From: Leuconostoc pseudomesenteroides KCTC 3652 | Lineage (GTDB): Bacteria; Bacillota; Bacilli; Lactobacillales; Lactobacillaceae | NCBI RefSeq assembly: GCF_014634745.1 | Contig: NZ_BMBP01000001.1 | Location: 421,607-485,606, forward strand | Direction of reading: 5' to 3' | DNA length: 64,000 nt | In this document: positions 45,251-54,011 of the stretch, piece by piece | Position numbering within the stretch: the stretch's first letter is position 1 | How the letters are laid out: each line of letters opens with the position of its first letter | Position numbers and translations under genes: made by a program | The notes under the pieces: model-generated | What the model was told of the DNA's origin: nothing | Databases searched by the model: none | What the model saw: the letters and a program-made list of their open reading frames with translations, nothing else

Positions 45251-45690
45251 TAGAATAATTCTCCTGTAAATGGTATTTTCGGTGTTTGCTCAAAATTATA
45301 TGTTTTTAAAGTTTCTGCTGCTGTCACATAAGCCGTTAAAGACTCAGATAACATCAAATTAACAGGAAACTGTAGCTCATTGACGACCACTATTGGCTTT
45401 TTAGCAACCCAAGCCATTCCTTGTTCAAAGGCCGTACCGGAATCAGCATCATTATCTCGATAATCAATCACTGATACAATAATATCAGCTGCCATGACAT
45501 TGGTAACGTCTCTTTGAAACACTTCCGCCGCCCAAGGGGCACTAAATTCCGGATTTTCGGTTTTTTGATTCTGTCGTGGTGAGTAATAATCTTTAACCGT
45601 TGGATTAGCATCTAACGCAGATTCAATACGTTTGGCACGGTCAATTTGTTCGTCTGAAAAAAAAGGTGCTGCAAGATAAATCTGAGGCAT
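45250..45690 (-). CDS. ntd: Nucleoside 2-deoxyribosyltransferase
   Basis: A 146-residue enzyme that moves deoxyribose between bases. YLAAPFF at the start binds the sugar, and DYRDNDADSGTAFEQGMA holds the catalytic Glu and the Asp pair typical of the family. Lactic acid bacteria use it for purine and pyrimidine deoxynucleoside salvage. AAGGAG is 7 bases before ATG. It lies 11 bases after cdd and shares a base with the following dehydrogenase start. Confidence 0.9.
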   Translation of the reverse strand: MPQIYLAAPFFSDEQIDRAKRIESALDANPTVKDYYSPRQNQKTENPEFSAPWAAEVFQRDVTNVMAADIIVSVIDYRDNDADSGTAFEQGMAWVAKKPIVVVNELQFPVNLMLSESLTAYVTAAETLKTYNFEQTPKIPFTGELF

Positions 45691-45701
45691 GGGTAAACTC
45701 C

Positions 45702-46094
45702 TTAGTGTAAATTATTAAATGCGCCTGGCATTAATTGTGCAATGTTAGTTTCAATTTCTTGCCCTTGATCATTAATTAGCCAAATTGGCATGTCGGGTTC
45801 AAAAAACTCTACCATTACCTGCCTGCAAGCGCCGCATGGTGCAATTGGTTCGTCTGTCTTTCCAGAAATGACAAGACCATGAAAATGACGATGACCAGCT
45901 GCAATAGCTGTGAATATGGCAGTTCTTTCAGCGCAGTTAGTTAAGCCAAATGACACGTTCTCAATATTAACACCTTTGAAAATTTCACCATTTTCACCCA
46001 ACAAAGCAGCGCCAACTGGAAAATGTGAATATGGGGTATAAGTATCATTTAACGCCGCATTGGCAACATCAGCAAGTGTGCTTGGTACAGTCAT
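45702..46094 (-). CDS. cdd: Cytidine deaminase
   Basis: A 130-residue zinc enzyme converting (deoxy)cytidine to (deoxy)uridine. NCAERTA and PCGACRQV give the Glu and three Cys of the zinc site. AGGAG is 10 bases before ATG. It is the first gene of a cdd-ndt-dehydrogenase operon and fits with ndt, thyA and guaC as a salvage system. Confidence 0.96.
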   Translation of the reverse strand: MTVPSTLADVANAALNDTYTPYSHFPVGAALLGENGEIFKGVNIENVSFGLTNCAERTAIFTAIAAGHRHFHGLVISGKTDEPIAPCGACRQVMVEFFEPDMPIWLINDQGQEIETNIAQLMPGAFNNLH

Positions 46095-46128
46095 AATTTT
46101 TCTCTCCTAACTGTTATTTTAACAAAAA

Positions 46129-46147
46129 AACAGCCCGTTGGACCGTT
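46129..46147 (-). terminator. Terminator after pepF
   Basis: AACGGTCC (46147-46140) pairs with GGGCTGTT (46136-46129) with two G-U pairs, followed by TTTTTT on the minus strand, before cdd starts. Confidence 0.8.
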
Positions 46148-46152
46148 TATTT

Positions 46153-47943
46153 TCACTTGGATAGCAGTGTTTCTAATTCAGATAGTCGTGTCTCAAAGAC
46201 TGCAAAAGCTTGCTTCAAGTATTCAGCTTGACTCATGTCGACACCTGCTTTTTGAATAATATTCAACGCATAATCTGAATTACCCGACTTTAAATAGTTT
46301 TTATAATCTTGAGCACCGTTGCCATTCAAAATACGTTCTGCCAGTGTGGTTGCAGCAGCTTCGCCAGTAGCATACTGATAAACGTAGAAATTATAATAAA
46401 AATGAGGAATACGAGACCATTCATAAGCAATAGCTTCATCAGGAAAAAGATCTGGTCCATAGAACTTTTGATTCAACTCAGCATAATAATCACTCATAAC
46501 TTCAGCTGTTAAAGCAGTCCCATTAGCACTTTGTTCGTGGATCCACTGTTCAAATTCCGCAAACTGAGTTTGGCGAAATACCGTTCCCTTAAAGCCGTCT
46601 AAGTATTGGTTTAAAACATACGCACGAAACTTAGGATCACTGTTTGTTTCCAGCAAATAGTCCGTCAACAATCCTTCATTAGTTGTTGAGGCAATTTCTG
46701 CCAAAAAAATAGGATAATCGCCATAATGATACTCTTGGTTATGCCGTGTTAAATAAGAGTGAACGGAATGTCCCATTTCATGAACCAAGGTATAAACATT
46801 ATTCAAATTATTTTGCCAATTCAACAAAATGAATGGTTTAGTGTCATAAGCACCACTTGAATAGGCACCAGTACGCTTACCTTTATTCTCGACAACATCA
46901 ATCCATCGCTCATCAAACGCCTTTTGAACAATCGCGACATAATCTTCCCCCAACGGCGCCAATGCTGATAAGACAATCTGTTGCGCCTTTTCATAGGTGA
47001 CATCAAAATCGATTTCATCAACCAAAGGCACGTACAAGTCATAAGAATGTACATCATCAACACCCAGTATTTTCTTACGCAACGCAACAAATCGATGTAA
47101 TAATGGTAAGTTTTCATCCACAGTTGTCGTTAGTGTTTGAAAAACACTTTCAGGAATATTGTTTCCTGAAACAGCAGCTTGGCGGGCTGAATCATAGTGG
47201 CGAGCCTTAGCCAAAAAATTGTGCCCCTTTACATGAGCAGATAAGGTTGAGGCAAACGTATTTTGTAATCCAATATAACTATCATATAGGGTTGTAAAAG
47301 CTTCTTGACGTAAATTCCGGTTCTGTGATTCCAACAGAAGTGAGTATAAACCATTTGTCAGTGGCACCACTTCTCCAGTTTCAGTATGAACATTGCCGAA
47401 TGTAATATCAGAATTGTCAAGTGCACCAAATGTTTGCTCGGACGCACCAAAAATGTCACTCGCACCTGCTAAGAGCGCTTCTTGATCGGCAGGCAACGTA
47501 TGAGGCTTTTGAGCAAGTAAAACATCAAAAAAATGCTGATACTTGGTTAACTTATCTGTGGCAAGATATTTTGCCAATGTCTCATCAGGAATAGCTAAGA
47601 CTTCTGGTTGAAAGAATGACGTTGCTGCACTCAACTCCGCATATAAACTCTGAACCTGCGCATTATAAGCCGCATATTTAGGATTAGTAGTGTCTTGATC
47701 AAAAATCTGATGTGCATACACATAGACTTTTTCAAATTCTCGTTCAGCTGCAAGATCTGCTTCTAATGCAGCCAACAATGCAGTGGCAGATTCACCAACA
47801 TGACCAATATATTGGCTTAATTGTTTTGCTGCAGATTGAACTGACTTGAATGCCACTTCAAACGCATCATCTGACTCAAAAATGGTGGTGAGATCCCATG
47901 TTAAATTTTCAGGAACTTCGGAACGTAATATTTGTTGTGCCAT
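46153..47943 (-). CDS. pepF: Oligoendopeptidase F
   Basis: A 596-residue M3B zinc peptidase. The active site is HEMGHSVHS near residue 385, and the downstream ligand region is LAEIASTTNEGL. It degrades peptides of about 7-17 residues in the cytoplasm. The start ATG 47943 gives the usual family N-terminus, but its SD AAGGAG is 27 bases upstream with a perfect 6-bp hairpin between; see the finding. The ATG at 47985 has no SD. Confidence 0.92.
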   Translation of the reverse strand: MAQQILRSEVPENLTWDLTTIFESDDAFEVAFKSVQSAAKQLSQYIGHVGESATALLAALEADLAAEREFEKVYVYAHQIFDQDTTNPKYAAYNAQVQSLYAELSAATSFFQPEVLAIPDETLAKYLATDKLTKYQHFFDVLLAQKPHTLPADQEALLAGASDIFGASEQTFGALDNSDITFGNVHTETGEVVPLTNGLYSLLLESQNRNLRQEAFTTLYDSYIGLQNTFASTLSAHVKGHNFLAKARHYDSARQAAVSGNNIPESVFQTLTTTVDENLPLLHRFVALRKKILGVDDVHSYDLYVPLVDEIDFDVTYEKAQQIVLSALAPLGEDYVAIVQKAFDERWIDVVENKGKRTGAYSSGAYDTKPFILLNWQNNLNNVYTLVHEMGHSVHSYLTRHNQEYHYGDYPIFLAEIASTTNEGLLTDYLLETNSDPKFRAYVLNQYLDGFKGTVFRQTQFAEFEQWIHEQSANGTALTAEVMSDYYAELNQKFYGPDLFPDEAIAYEWSRIPHFYYNFYVYQYATGEAAATTLAERILNGNGAQDYKNYLKSGNSDYALNIIQKAGVDMSQAEYLKQAFAVFETRLSELETLLSK

Positions 47944-47953
47944 AATTATAAAC

Positions 47954-47976
47954 GTGCGGAACGCCGCACTCTCCTT
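47954..47976 (-). promoter_or_regulatory. pepF: pepF ribosome binding site with bridging hairpin
   Basis: AAGGAG (47976-47971) is followed by the hairpin GTGCGG-CGTT-CCGCAC (47969-47954) and then 10 bases to ATG. The linear spacing is 27 bases; with the hairpin folded it becomes about 11, a normal value. Confidence 0.6.
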
Positions 47977-48020
47977 ATCATTCAATACTAATCATTTTAT
48001 CATATTCGCAGTAAATGATG

Positions 48021-49022
48021 TTACTTTGCGTTCAACCATTTGGGTAATCGCCGAATTAAAATATAACCACCTTGCTGTAAAATAAAATTTTGCTTTTCCA
48101 AGCTGGAGAATATTTGCTGTAACTGAACTATTTTGAAATCATCATCACCCAAGAAGTACTGAAGTAATATTTGGCTTAATTTCTGTTTTTTGATGACATG
48201 TTGTAAACCAATTTTTTCTAACAATAACACGACCAATAATCTGAAATGCCAATTCGCAATATTCAAACCAAACGTGCACCCTTGAAATATCCATTCGGGC
48301 GCATCAGGTAGTCGTCGATTATGTTGATATAAGTGATTAATTAAAAATTTATCAACACGCTGTTGCATAAGTAGACTGTGGACTTTGTAACGTTGCTTAT
48401 TCACATCAAGTTGATAAGTCGGTAATTGCAGTGATTTTATAAACAGGTCACGATGCCTTTTCTCAGTGTATTTTACACGTGAAAAATCAGCTTTGATAAA
48501 ATGATGACGGTGGACAAACGTTTTGTCATTAGACAAATAAAAAACAAGCTGTCGTGCAGTCATAAACTTTAGAATGGTTTTTTGACTTAGATTACGATTA
48601 TAATAAGTCTCACCTAAAATCCAAAGAACTTTGATTTGACAGGATTGGTAGCCTGCATTGCGTTGCATTAACCTTTTTTGAGATATTGGGCTGCATTGAT
48701 ATTCGATTGCTAATTTTTGCTTTCCACGGGTCAGCAAAATATCAGGACGTTGCTGTATACTTGCAATTACAGCTTCAATTTCAACATGTCCGAATTGTTG
48801 CAAATACTGTGCTAACTGCATTTTGCCCGACAAATGGGCTGTCGTTTCATTTTCAGTTAGTGTTTGGCAAAGCGTGCCTGAATAATGGGCAAAATGTTTT
48901 TGCTTAACATCACCAACTTTTAACATCACAGGCTCACGACAACCAGGACAAAAATACGATTGATCTTTTTGTCCATCTTTAGCCAAAATGTATTTTTGAC
49001 GCTGGTTATAGGCTACAATCAT
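48021..49022 (-). CDS. coiA: CoiA-like competence protein
   Basis: A 333-residue protein: a Cys-rich N-terminal segment (FCPGCREPVMLKVGDVKQKHFAH) precedes a nuclease-like domain with RPDILLTRGKQKLAIEYQCSP, the CoiA PD-(D/E)xK motif. CoiA acts after DNA uptake, aiding recombination. Together with comG here it suggests a retained transformation apparatus. Its SD GGAGG is in the 3' arm of the preceding terminator and TTTTTT precedes ATG. The gene is followed by pepF 77 bases on. Confidence 0.87.
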   Translation of the reverse strand: MIVAYNQRQKYILAKDGQKDQSYFCPGCREPVMLKVGDVKQKHFAHYSGTLCQTLTENETTAHLSGKMQLAQYLQQFGHVEIEAVIASIQQRPDILLTRGKQKLAIEYQCSPISQKRLMQRNAGYQSCQIKVLWILGETYYNRNLSQKTILKFMTARQLVFYLSNDKTFVHRHHFIKADFSRVKYTEKRHRDLFIKSLQLPTYQLDVNKQRYKVHSLLMQQRVDKFLINHLYQHNRRLPDAPEWIFQGCTFGLNIANWHFRLLVVLLLEKIGLQHVIKKQKLSQILLQYFLGDDDFKIVQLQQIFSSLEKQNFILQQGGYILIRRLPKWLNAK

Positions 49023-49063
49023 AAAAAAGCACCTCCAATCATATCATACGATTTGGAAGTGTT
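49023..49063 (-). terminator. Terminator after glnP1 overlapping the coiA start
   Basis: AACACTTCCAA (49063-49053) pairs with TTGGAGGTGCTT (49038-49027) with one mismatch and one G-U, followed by TTTTTT and the coiA ATG. The GGAGG in the 3' arm is the coiA SD. Confidence 0.75.
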
Positions 49064-49069
49064 TTTGTT

Positions 49070-50524
49070 TTATTGCAATTTTTTTTGCGCCCAGTTGCTG
49101 AACCAAGTCAGTAATGTAATGATGATCAGGTACATGATAGCCACAATTGCCCATACACGGAAACCTTGTGAATTACGTGCAACAATTAGGGAACCGGTTT
49201 GGGTCAATTCTAACAAGCCAATCGCTGACAAAATTGAAGTATCCTTCAATGTAATAATGAATTGATTAATGAAACTTGGCACCATAATTTTTAAGCCTTG
49301 TGGCATAATTACTCGCCGCATCGCTGTTCGATAAGGTAGTCCCAACGATCGTGCTGCCTCCATTTGACCAGCTTCCACCGCTTCAAAGCCACCACGGACA
49401 AAAGCACCCGTATAAGCGCCTTCGTTGAGAACTAATGTCAACACACCGGCAGTGAAAGCAGGAATTTTGGCGCCAATCACACCAGGCAAACCGATATAAA
49501 TAAAGAATGCCAACACCATGAGTGGTAAGCCACGGAAAATATATATAATCATCGTCGACACACCACGCACAAATTTATTTTGACTAACACCCATTACACC
49601 TAATACAACACCCCAAATTGAAGCTAAAATAATGCCAAGGAATGTGAGCGTAATCGTTTGCCATAAACCTTTCAAAAAGGCACTTTTATTTGCCTTTAAT
49701 ATGCCCCAAATAGAAAAATTATCCTTTTTTGCCCCTGTAAAGGTAGATTGGTTGGCACCTAAATATTTTGCAACGATTTTGTCATACGTGCCATCTTTCT
49801 TAATAGCTGCAAATCCACGGTTGAATGCCGATAACAGCGCTTGGTTCTCACCCTTTTTAACAAAAAATCCATACCAACCAGCGTTTCCTGGATGGTCGGC
49901 GTTCATAACTTTCAGCTTAACCCCGTTTTTGATAGCATACTGAATGACCGGCATGTCCTCAAATGTTGCAGCAGAATTGCCTACCGCAACATCATTGTAC
50001 ATTGTGTCTGTATCATTAAAGTATTTAACATTAAACCCATACTTAGTTTGCAACGATTTACCATATTCCGAAGCCGCCGTACCGGTTTTTAACGCAACCG
50101 TTTTGCCTTTTAAGTCCTTTAACGACTTAATTTTGCTACCTTTTTTAACAATCCAAGCCACACCCGTTTTGTAGTACGGCGTTGAATGATCATAAACAGC
50201 CTTTCGCTCTTCCGTAATCGCCATGCCAGCAATGATGCCGTCAGCCTGCTCATTTGCAACAAGTTGTGCTGCCGAAGTAAAGCTCATTAGTTTTAACGTA
50301 TAAGTGAAATGTTCTCGTTTAGCAATTTCTTTCAAAATATCTTGATCGATACCCACATACTGATTATTTTTATCCTGAAAATCAAACGGTGGATAAGTTG
50401 CATCAGTTGAAATTGTATAATCAGGCTCATCCGCATAAACCAAATGATTTCCAGCTGTAAAGCCAAACATAATAATTATTGACAGTATTGTCAACAAACC
50501 GACAAGTATACCTTTTTTAAACAT
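49070..50524 (-). CDS. Amino-acid ABC transporter, fused substrate-binding and permease protein (GlnP type), copy 1
   Basis: A 484-residue fusion: signal peptide (about 1-30), a periplasmic-type binding domain (about 35-250, [20 protein letters not shown]), then a permease of about 5 helices with the EAA loop [23 protein letters not shown]. Such GlnP fusions import glutamine, glutamate or related amino acids. GGGGAG is 5 bases before ATG. It is very similar to the protein at 51322-52764, and the glnQ between serves both. A terminator lies between glnQ and this gene. Confidence 0.93.
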   Translation of the reverse strand: MFKKGILVGLLTILSIIIMFGFTAGNHLVYADEPDYTISTDATYPPFDFQDKNNQYVGIDQDILKEIAKREHFTYTLKLMSFTSAAQLVANEQADGIIAGMAITEERKAVYDHSTPYYKTGVAWIVKKGSKIKSLKDLKGKTVALKTGTAASEYGKSLQTKYGFNVKYFNDTDTMYNDVAVGNSAATFEDMPVIQYAIKNGVKLKVMNADHPGNAGWYGFFVKKGENQALLSAFNRGFAAIKKDGTYDKIVAKYLGANQSTFTGAKKDNFSIWGILKANKSAFLKGLWQTITLTFLGIILASIWGVVLGVMGVSQNKFVRGVSTMIIYIFRGLPLMVLAFFIYIGLPGVIGAKIPAFTAGVLTLVLNEGAYTGAFVRGGFEAVEAGQMEAARSLGLPYRTAMRRVIMPQGLKIMVPSFINQFIITLKDTSILSAIGLLELTQTGSLIVARNSQGFRVWAIVAIMYLIIITLLTWFSNWAQKKLQ

Positions 50525-50534
50525 TTTTTCTCCC

Positions 50535-50559
50535 CAAAAAAGGTGGCGCTATGGCCACC
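50535..50559 (-). terminator. Terminator between glnQ and glnP copy 1
   Basis: GGTGGC (50559-50554) pairs with GCCACC (50547-50542) followed by TTTTTT on the minus strand. It lies 10 bases before the copy 1 ATG, so copy 1 is at least partly separately expressed or made by read-through. Confidence 0.85.
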
Positions 50560-50578
50560 TGTCATTCATACATCACGC

Positions 50579-51325
50579 TTAAGCATGCGTGACTTTACTC
50601 AAAAATTCTTGTAGACGTTCATTCTTTGGTGCATCAAATACTTGATCCGGCGTTCCTGATTCTTGAATTTTACCTGATTCAAAGAAAACAACACGATCAG
50701 CTACTTGCTTAGCAAATCCCATTTCATGGGTCACAATAATCATTGTCATTCCTGACTCTGCCAAATTCTTCATAACATCAAGTACATCGCCAACCATTTC
50801 AGGATCAAGCGCAGAAGTTGGTTCATCAAACAGCATAATATCAGGTGTCATTGCTAATGCGCGTGCAATCGCGATACGTTGCTTTTGACCACCGGATAAA
50901 GAGCTAACTGGCATGTCCGCTTTATCCGATAAACCAACAGTTTCAAGTAACTCACGTGCCTTTTTTTCGGCTGCAACTTTGTCTAATTTTTTGAGTTCAA
51001 CAGGTGCTAACATGATATTTTCTAGCACAGTGTAATTATTAAACAAGTTGAAGTTTTGAAATACCATGCCAATGTTTTCGCGAACCTTGTTGATATCCGT
51101 ATTTTTGTCTGAAATATCATAGCCATCAACAATGATTGTCCCATTATCAGGCGTTTCTAACTGATTCAACATGCGCAAAAACGTTGATTTTCCTGATCCT
51201 GATGGTCCAATCATAACAACAACTTCGTTTTCAGCAATATCTAATGAAATATCGCGTAAAACATGATTTTCTCCATAGGATTTATTAACTTTATCAACAT
51301 GCACTTTTACTTGTGCTTCGCTCAT
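50579..51325 (-). CDS. glnQ: Amino-acid ABC transporter ATP-binding protein GlnQ
   Basis: A 248-residue ATPase of the polar amino acid class: Walker [10 protein letters not shown], signature [15 protein letters not shown], Walker [15 protein letters not shown]. It powers uptake with the flanking GlnP-type fusions. ATG 51325 overlaps the copy 2 stop by four bases (ATGA) and follows AGAGGA by 7 bases; the frame open to 51349 is rejected. Confidence 0.95.
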   Translation of the reverse strand: MSEAQVKVHVDKVNKSYGENHVLRDISLDIAENEVVVMIGPSGSGKSTFLRMLNQLETPDNGTIIVDGYDISDKNTDINKVRENIGMVFQNFNLFNNYTVLENIMLAPVELKKLDKVAAEKKARELLETVGLSDKADMPVSSLSGGQKQRIAIARALAMTPDIMLFDEPTSALDPEMVGDVLDVMKNLAESGMTMIIVTHEMGFAKQVADRVVFFESGKIQESGTPDQVFDAPKNERLQEFLSKVTHA

Positions 51326-52764
51326 GAACGCGTCCTCTTTTCTACCCAATTACTAAACCATGTCAGTAATGTAATTACAACCAAGTATATCACAGCAATA
51401 ATCGCCCATACACGAAATCCCTGTGAATTACGAGAGACAATTAAAGTCCCTGTTTGTGTTAATTCCAAAATACCGATTGCCGACAAAATCGATGTATCTT
51501 TCAATGTGATGATAAATTGATTAATAAAACTCGGTACCATAATTTTGAGACCTTGTGGCATAATCACTTTATACATTGACTTACCATAAGTAAATCCGAG
51601 ACTTCGTGCTGCCTCCATTTGTCCCTTGTCAACAGCTTCAAAACCACCTCGCACAAAAGCACCTGTATAAGCACCCTCATTTAAAATCAGTGTAATGACA
51701 CCAGCCGTAAACGCAGGGATTTTAGTGCCGATTACGCCCGGCAGTCCAATATAAATAAAGAATGCCAACACCATTAACGGCATACCACGGAAGATGTAAA
51801 TAATTGTAGTAGAGACACCCCTAATGACACTGTTTTGACTAACGCCCATGATACCAAGTAAAACACCCCAAAGCGAAGCAAAAATAATACCAAACAAGGT
51901 TAACAGGATTGTTTGCCACAATCCTTTCATAAAGGCGTTTTCATTAGACTTTAAAATACCAAACACTGAGCTATTATCTGATTTACTGCCAGTGAACTCT
52001 GAAGCTGGGGCACCTAAATATTTGTTGACAATTTTTTGATAAGTGCCATCTTTCTTAATTGCAGCGAATCCTTTGTTAAAGGCAGCCAACAATTGTGCAT
52101 TATCACCCTTTTTGACCGCAAAACCGTACCATCCAGCCTCGTAAGGGTTCGTTGGGTTCATAACTTTTAGCTTCGTACCATTTTTAATGGTATACTGCAA
52201 AACCGGCAAATCTCCAAAAGTAGCTTGTGAGTTGCCATTAATCACATCATTATAAAGCGTATCAGAATCACTAAAATAAGTGACCTTAAAGCCATATTTT
52301 TTCTGGATTGATAGCGCATAATCAGCACCAGCTGTTCCGGTTTTAATCGCAACAGTTTTACCTTTCAAATCTTTTAACGACTTGATAGTTGAGCCTTTTT
52401 TAACTGCCCAAGCAATCCCAGACTTATAGTAAGGGGTTCCAAAATCAAAAACCTGTTTACGCTCGTCGGTAATTGACATACCCGCAATCACTGCATCTGC
52501 TTGTCCAGATGTTACTGATTGCGTAGCAGCATTAAAACTCATTGGCTTAAGCGTGTAAGTAAATCCCTCACGTTTGGCAATTGTTTTCAAAATTTCTTGA
52601 TCAATACCTGTATATTGATTATTTTTATCTTGAAAATCAAACGGCGGGTATGTCGCATCGGTTGTGATAATGTAGTTCGGCTGTGCGGCATCAACCTTTG
52701 TAATACCCATCATCATTGTGACAGTTGCTAAAAAAGCAACACAAAACATCCATATCTTTTTCAT
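51322..52764 (-). CDS. glnP: Amino-acid ABC transporter, fused substrate-binding and permease protein (GlnP type), copy 2
   Basis: A 480-residue fusion with the same order as copy 1: signal peptide, binding domain ([20 protein letters not shown]), permease domain. It is the first gene and is translationally coupled to glnQ by ATGA. GGAG is 4 bases before ATG 52764. The two copies align over their full length without gaps of note, so they are duplicates; differences in the binding domain may alter substrate choice. Confidence 0.93.
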   Translation of the reverse strand: MKKIWMFCVAFLATVTMMMGITKVDAAQPNYIITTDATYPPFDFQDKNNQYTGIDQEILKTIAKREGFTYTLKPMSFNAATQSVTSGQADAVIAGMSITDERKQVFDFGTPYYKSGIAWAVKKGSTIKSLKDLKGKTVAIKTGTAGADYALSIQKKYGFKVTYFSDSDTLYNDVINGNSQATFGDLPVLQYTIKNGTKLKVMNPTNPYEAGWYGFAVKKGDNAQLLAAFNKGFAAIKKDGTYQKIVNKYLGAPASEFTGSKSDNSSVFGILKSNENAFMKGLWQTILLTLFGIIFASLWGVLLGIMGVSQNSVIRGVSTTIIYIFRGMPLMVLAFFIYIGLPGVIGTKIPAFTAGVITLILNEGAYTGAFVRGGFEAVDKGQMEAARSLGFTYGKSMYKVIMPQGLKIMVPSFINQFIITLKDTSILSAIGILELTQTGTLIVSRNSQGFRVWAIIAVIYLVVITLLTWFSNWVEKRTRS

Positions 52765-52780
52765 AATACTCCAGTATAGC

Positions 52781-52817
52781 AAAAAAGCTGACGAGCGTAC
52801 AATATCATGTCAGTTTT
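52781..52817 (-). terminator. Terminator after guaC
   Basis: CTGAC (52813-52809 on the minus strand, reading AAAACTGAC) pairs with GTCAG (52792-52788), followed by CTTTTTT. The stem is only 5 bp, so it is of modest strength. Confidence 0.6.
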
Positions 52818-52838
52818 CTTAACATATTTCATTTATTA

Positions 52839-53825
52839 TTAATAACTGTCACCATTACTAATTGAATTTTTAACAATGACATAGTCAACACGTTTAAGAT
52901 CTGCTAATTCACGACCACCAGCATACGAAATTGATGATTGCAAATCTTCTTTCATTTCGCGTAGCGTGGTATCAACACTACCACGATAAGGGACTAGCAA
53001 TTTTTTACCTTCAACATGCTTGTATTCACCCTTCTGAAATTGTGAAGCAGAACCGAAATACATCTTAAATTTATCACCATTCATTTCGACTACTTCACCA
53101 GGTGTTTCGTCATGACCAGCAAATAGTGAACCAATCATGCACATTGTCGCACCAAATCGAATGGATTTAGCTATGTCACCATTATGACGAATACCACCAT
53201 CGGTGATAATTGGCTTTTTTGCTGCCTTAGCGCATAAACGCAGCGCCGCTAACTGCCAACCGCCAGTCCCAAAGCCAGTTTTCAACTTGGTAATACAAGC
53301 TTTTCCAGGTCCTACGCCAACTTTAGTGGCATCAGCACCGGCATTTTCCAGATCTCGAACAGCTTCAGGTGTTGCCAAATTACCAGCAATCACAAAACTA
53401 TCTGGCAAAGTTTTTTTGATATACTTCACCATGTCGATAACCGGTGCAGCGTGCCCGTGCGCAACATCAACTGTGATAAACTCAGGGACTAAACCGGCTG
53501 ATTTAAGATCATCAATAAATTGGTACTCTTCCGGTTTTATGCCAACTGAAATAGAGGCAATTAACTGATCAGATTGCATATTTTTAACAAAATCTAATCG
53601 CTTAGCTGGTTCAAAACGATGCATCACATAAAAATAGCCATTGACTGCTAGATGTCTTGCTAACGGTTCATCAATAACCGTTTGCATATTAGCAGGCACA
53701 ACTGGTAATTTAAAGGTATATCGTCCCAATTTAACCGATGTGTCTGCCTGGGAACGTGATTCAAGTATGCCCAAATTGGGAATTAGCTGCACATCTTCAT
53801 AATCAAAAACTGTATTAAAATCCAT
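52839..53825 (-). CDS. guaC: GMP reductase
   Basis: A 328-residue TIM-barrel enzyme that reduces GMP to IMP with NADPH for purine salvage. [11 protein letters not shown] carries the catalytic Cys, and [21 protein letters not shown] and [11 protein letters not shown] match the GuaC2 form. ATG 53825 follows AAAGGA; an in-frame start at 53852 is rejected. Guanine nucleotide recycling fits the BMP-type nucleoside-binding gene upstream. Confidence 0.94.
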   Translation of the reverse strand: MDFNTVFDYEDVQLIPNLGILESRSQADTSVKLGRYTFKLPVVPANMQTVIDEPLARHLAVNGYFYVMHRFEPAKRLDFVKNMQSDQLIASISVGIKPEEYQFIDDLKSAGLVPEFITVDVAHGHAAPVIDMVKYIKKTLPDSFVIAGNLATPEAVRDLENAGADATKVGVGPGKACITKLKTGFGTGGWQLAALRLCAKAAKKPIITDGGIRHNGDIAKSIRFGATMCMIGSLFAGHDETPGEVVEMNGDKFKMYFGSASQFQKGEYKHVEGKKLLVPYRGSVDTTLREMKEDLQSSISYAGGRELADLKRVDYVIVKNSISNGDSY

Positions 53826-53970
53826 TATAGTTATCCTTTTCCTAAACTCCAATGACTATTATACAGGCTTTCAAGCCGGAATCGTGACTAATCTATGAAC
53901 AAAAGACGAAATAAAATGTAAAATAAATAAAATTGTTCGTCTTTAGATTGTTTCACCACAAATTCCTGCA

Positions 53971-54001
53971 AAAAAAAATCGCATTGTTGCGATCGATTTT
54001 T
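53971..54001 (-). terminator. Terminator after the BMP gene
   Basis: ATCGC/GCGAT stem around AACAAT, followed by eight or more T residues on the minus strand. Confidence 0.8.
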
Positions 54002-54011
54002 GAAGCCATAT

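Noticed and set aside
52769..52802. Promoter TTGTAC-18-TATACT before glnP copy 2
   Set aside because: The -10 box abuts the SD, so a transcript from it would lack that SD; the true promoter is probably elsewhere.
53203..53568. 121-codon open frame opposite guaC
   Set aside because: Antisense shadow of a conserved enzyme gene; no start signals.
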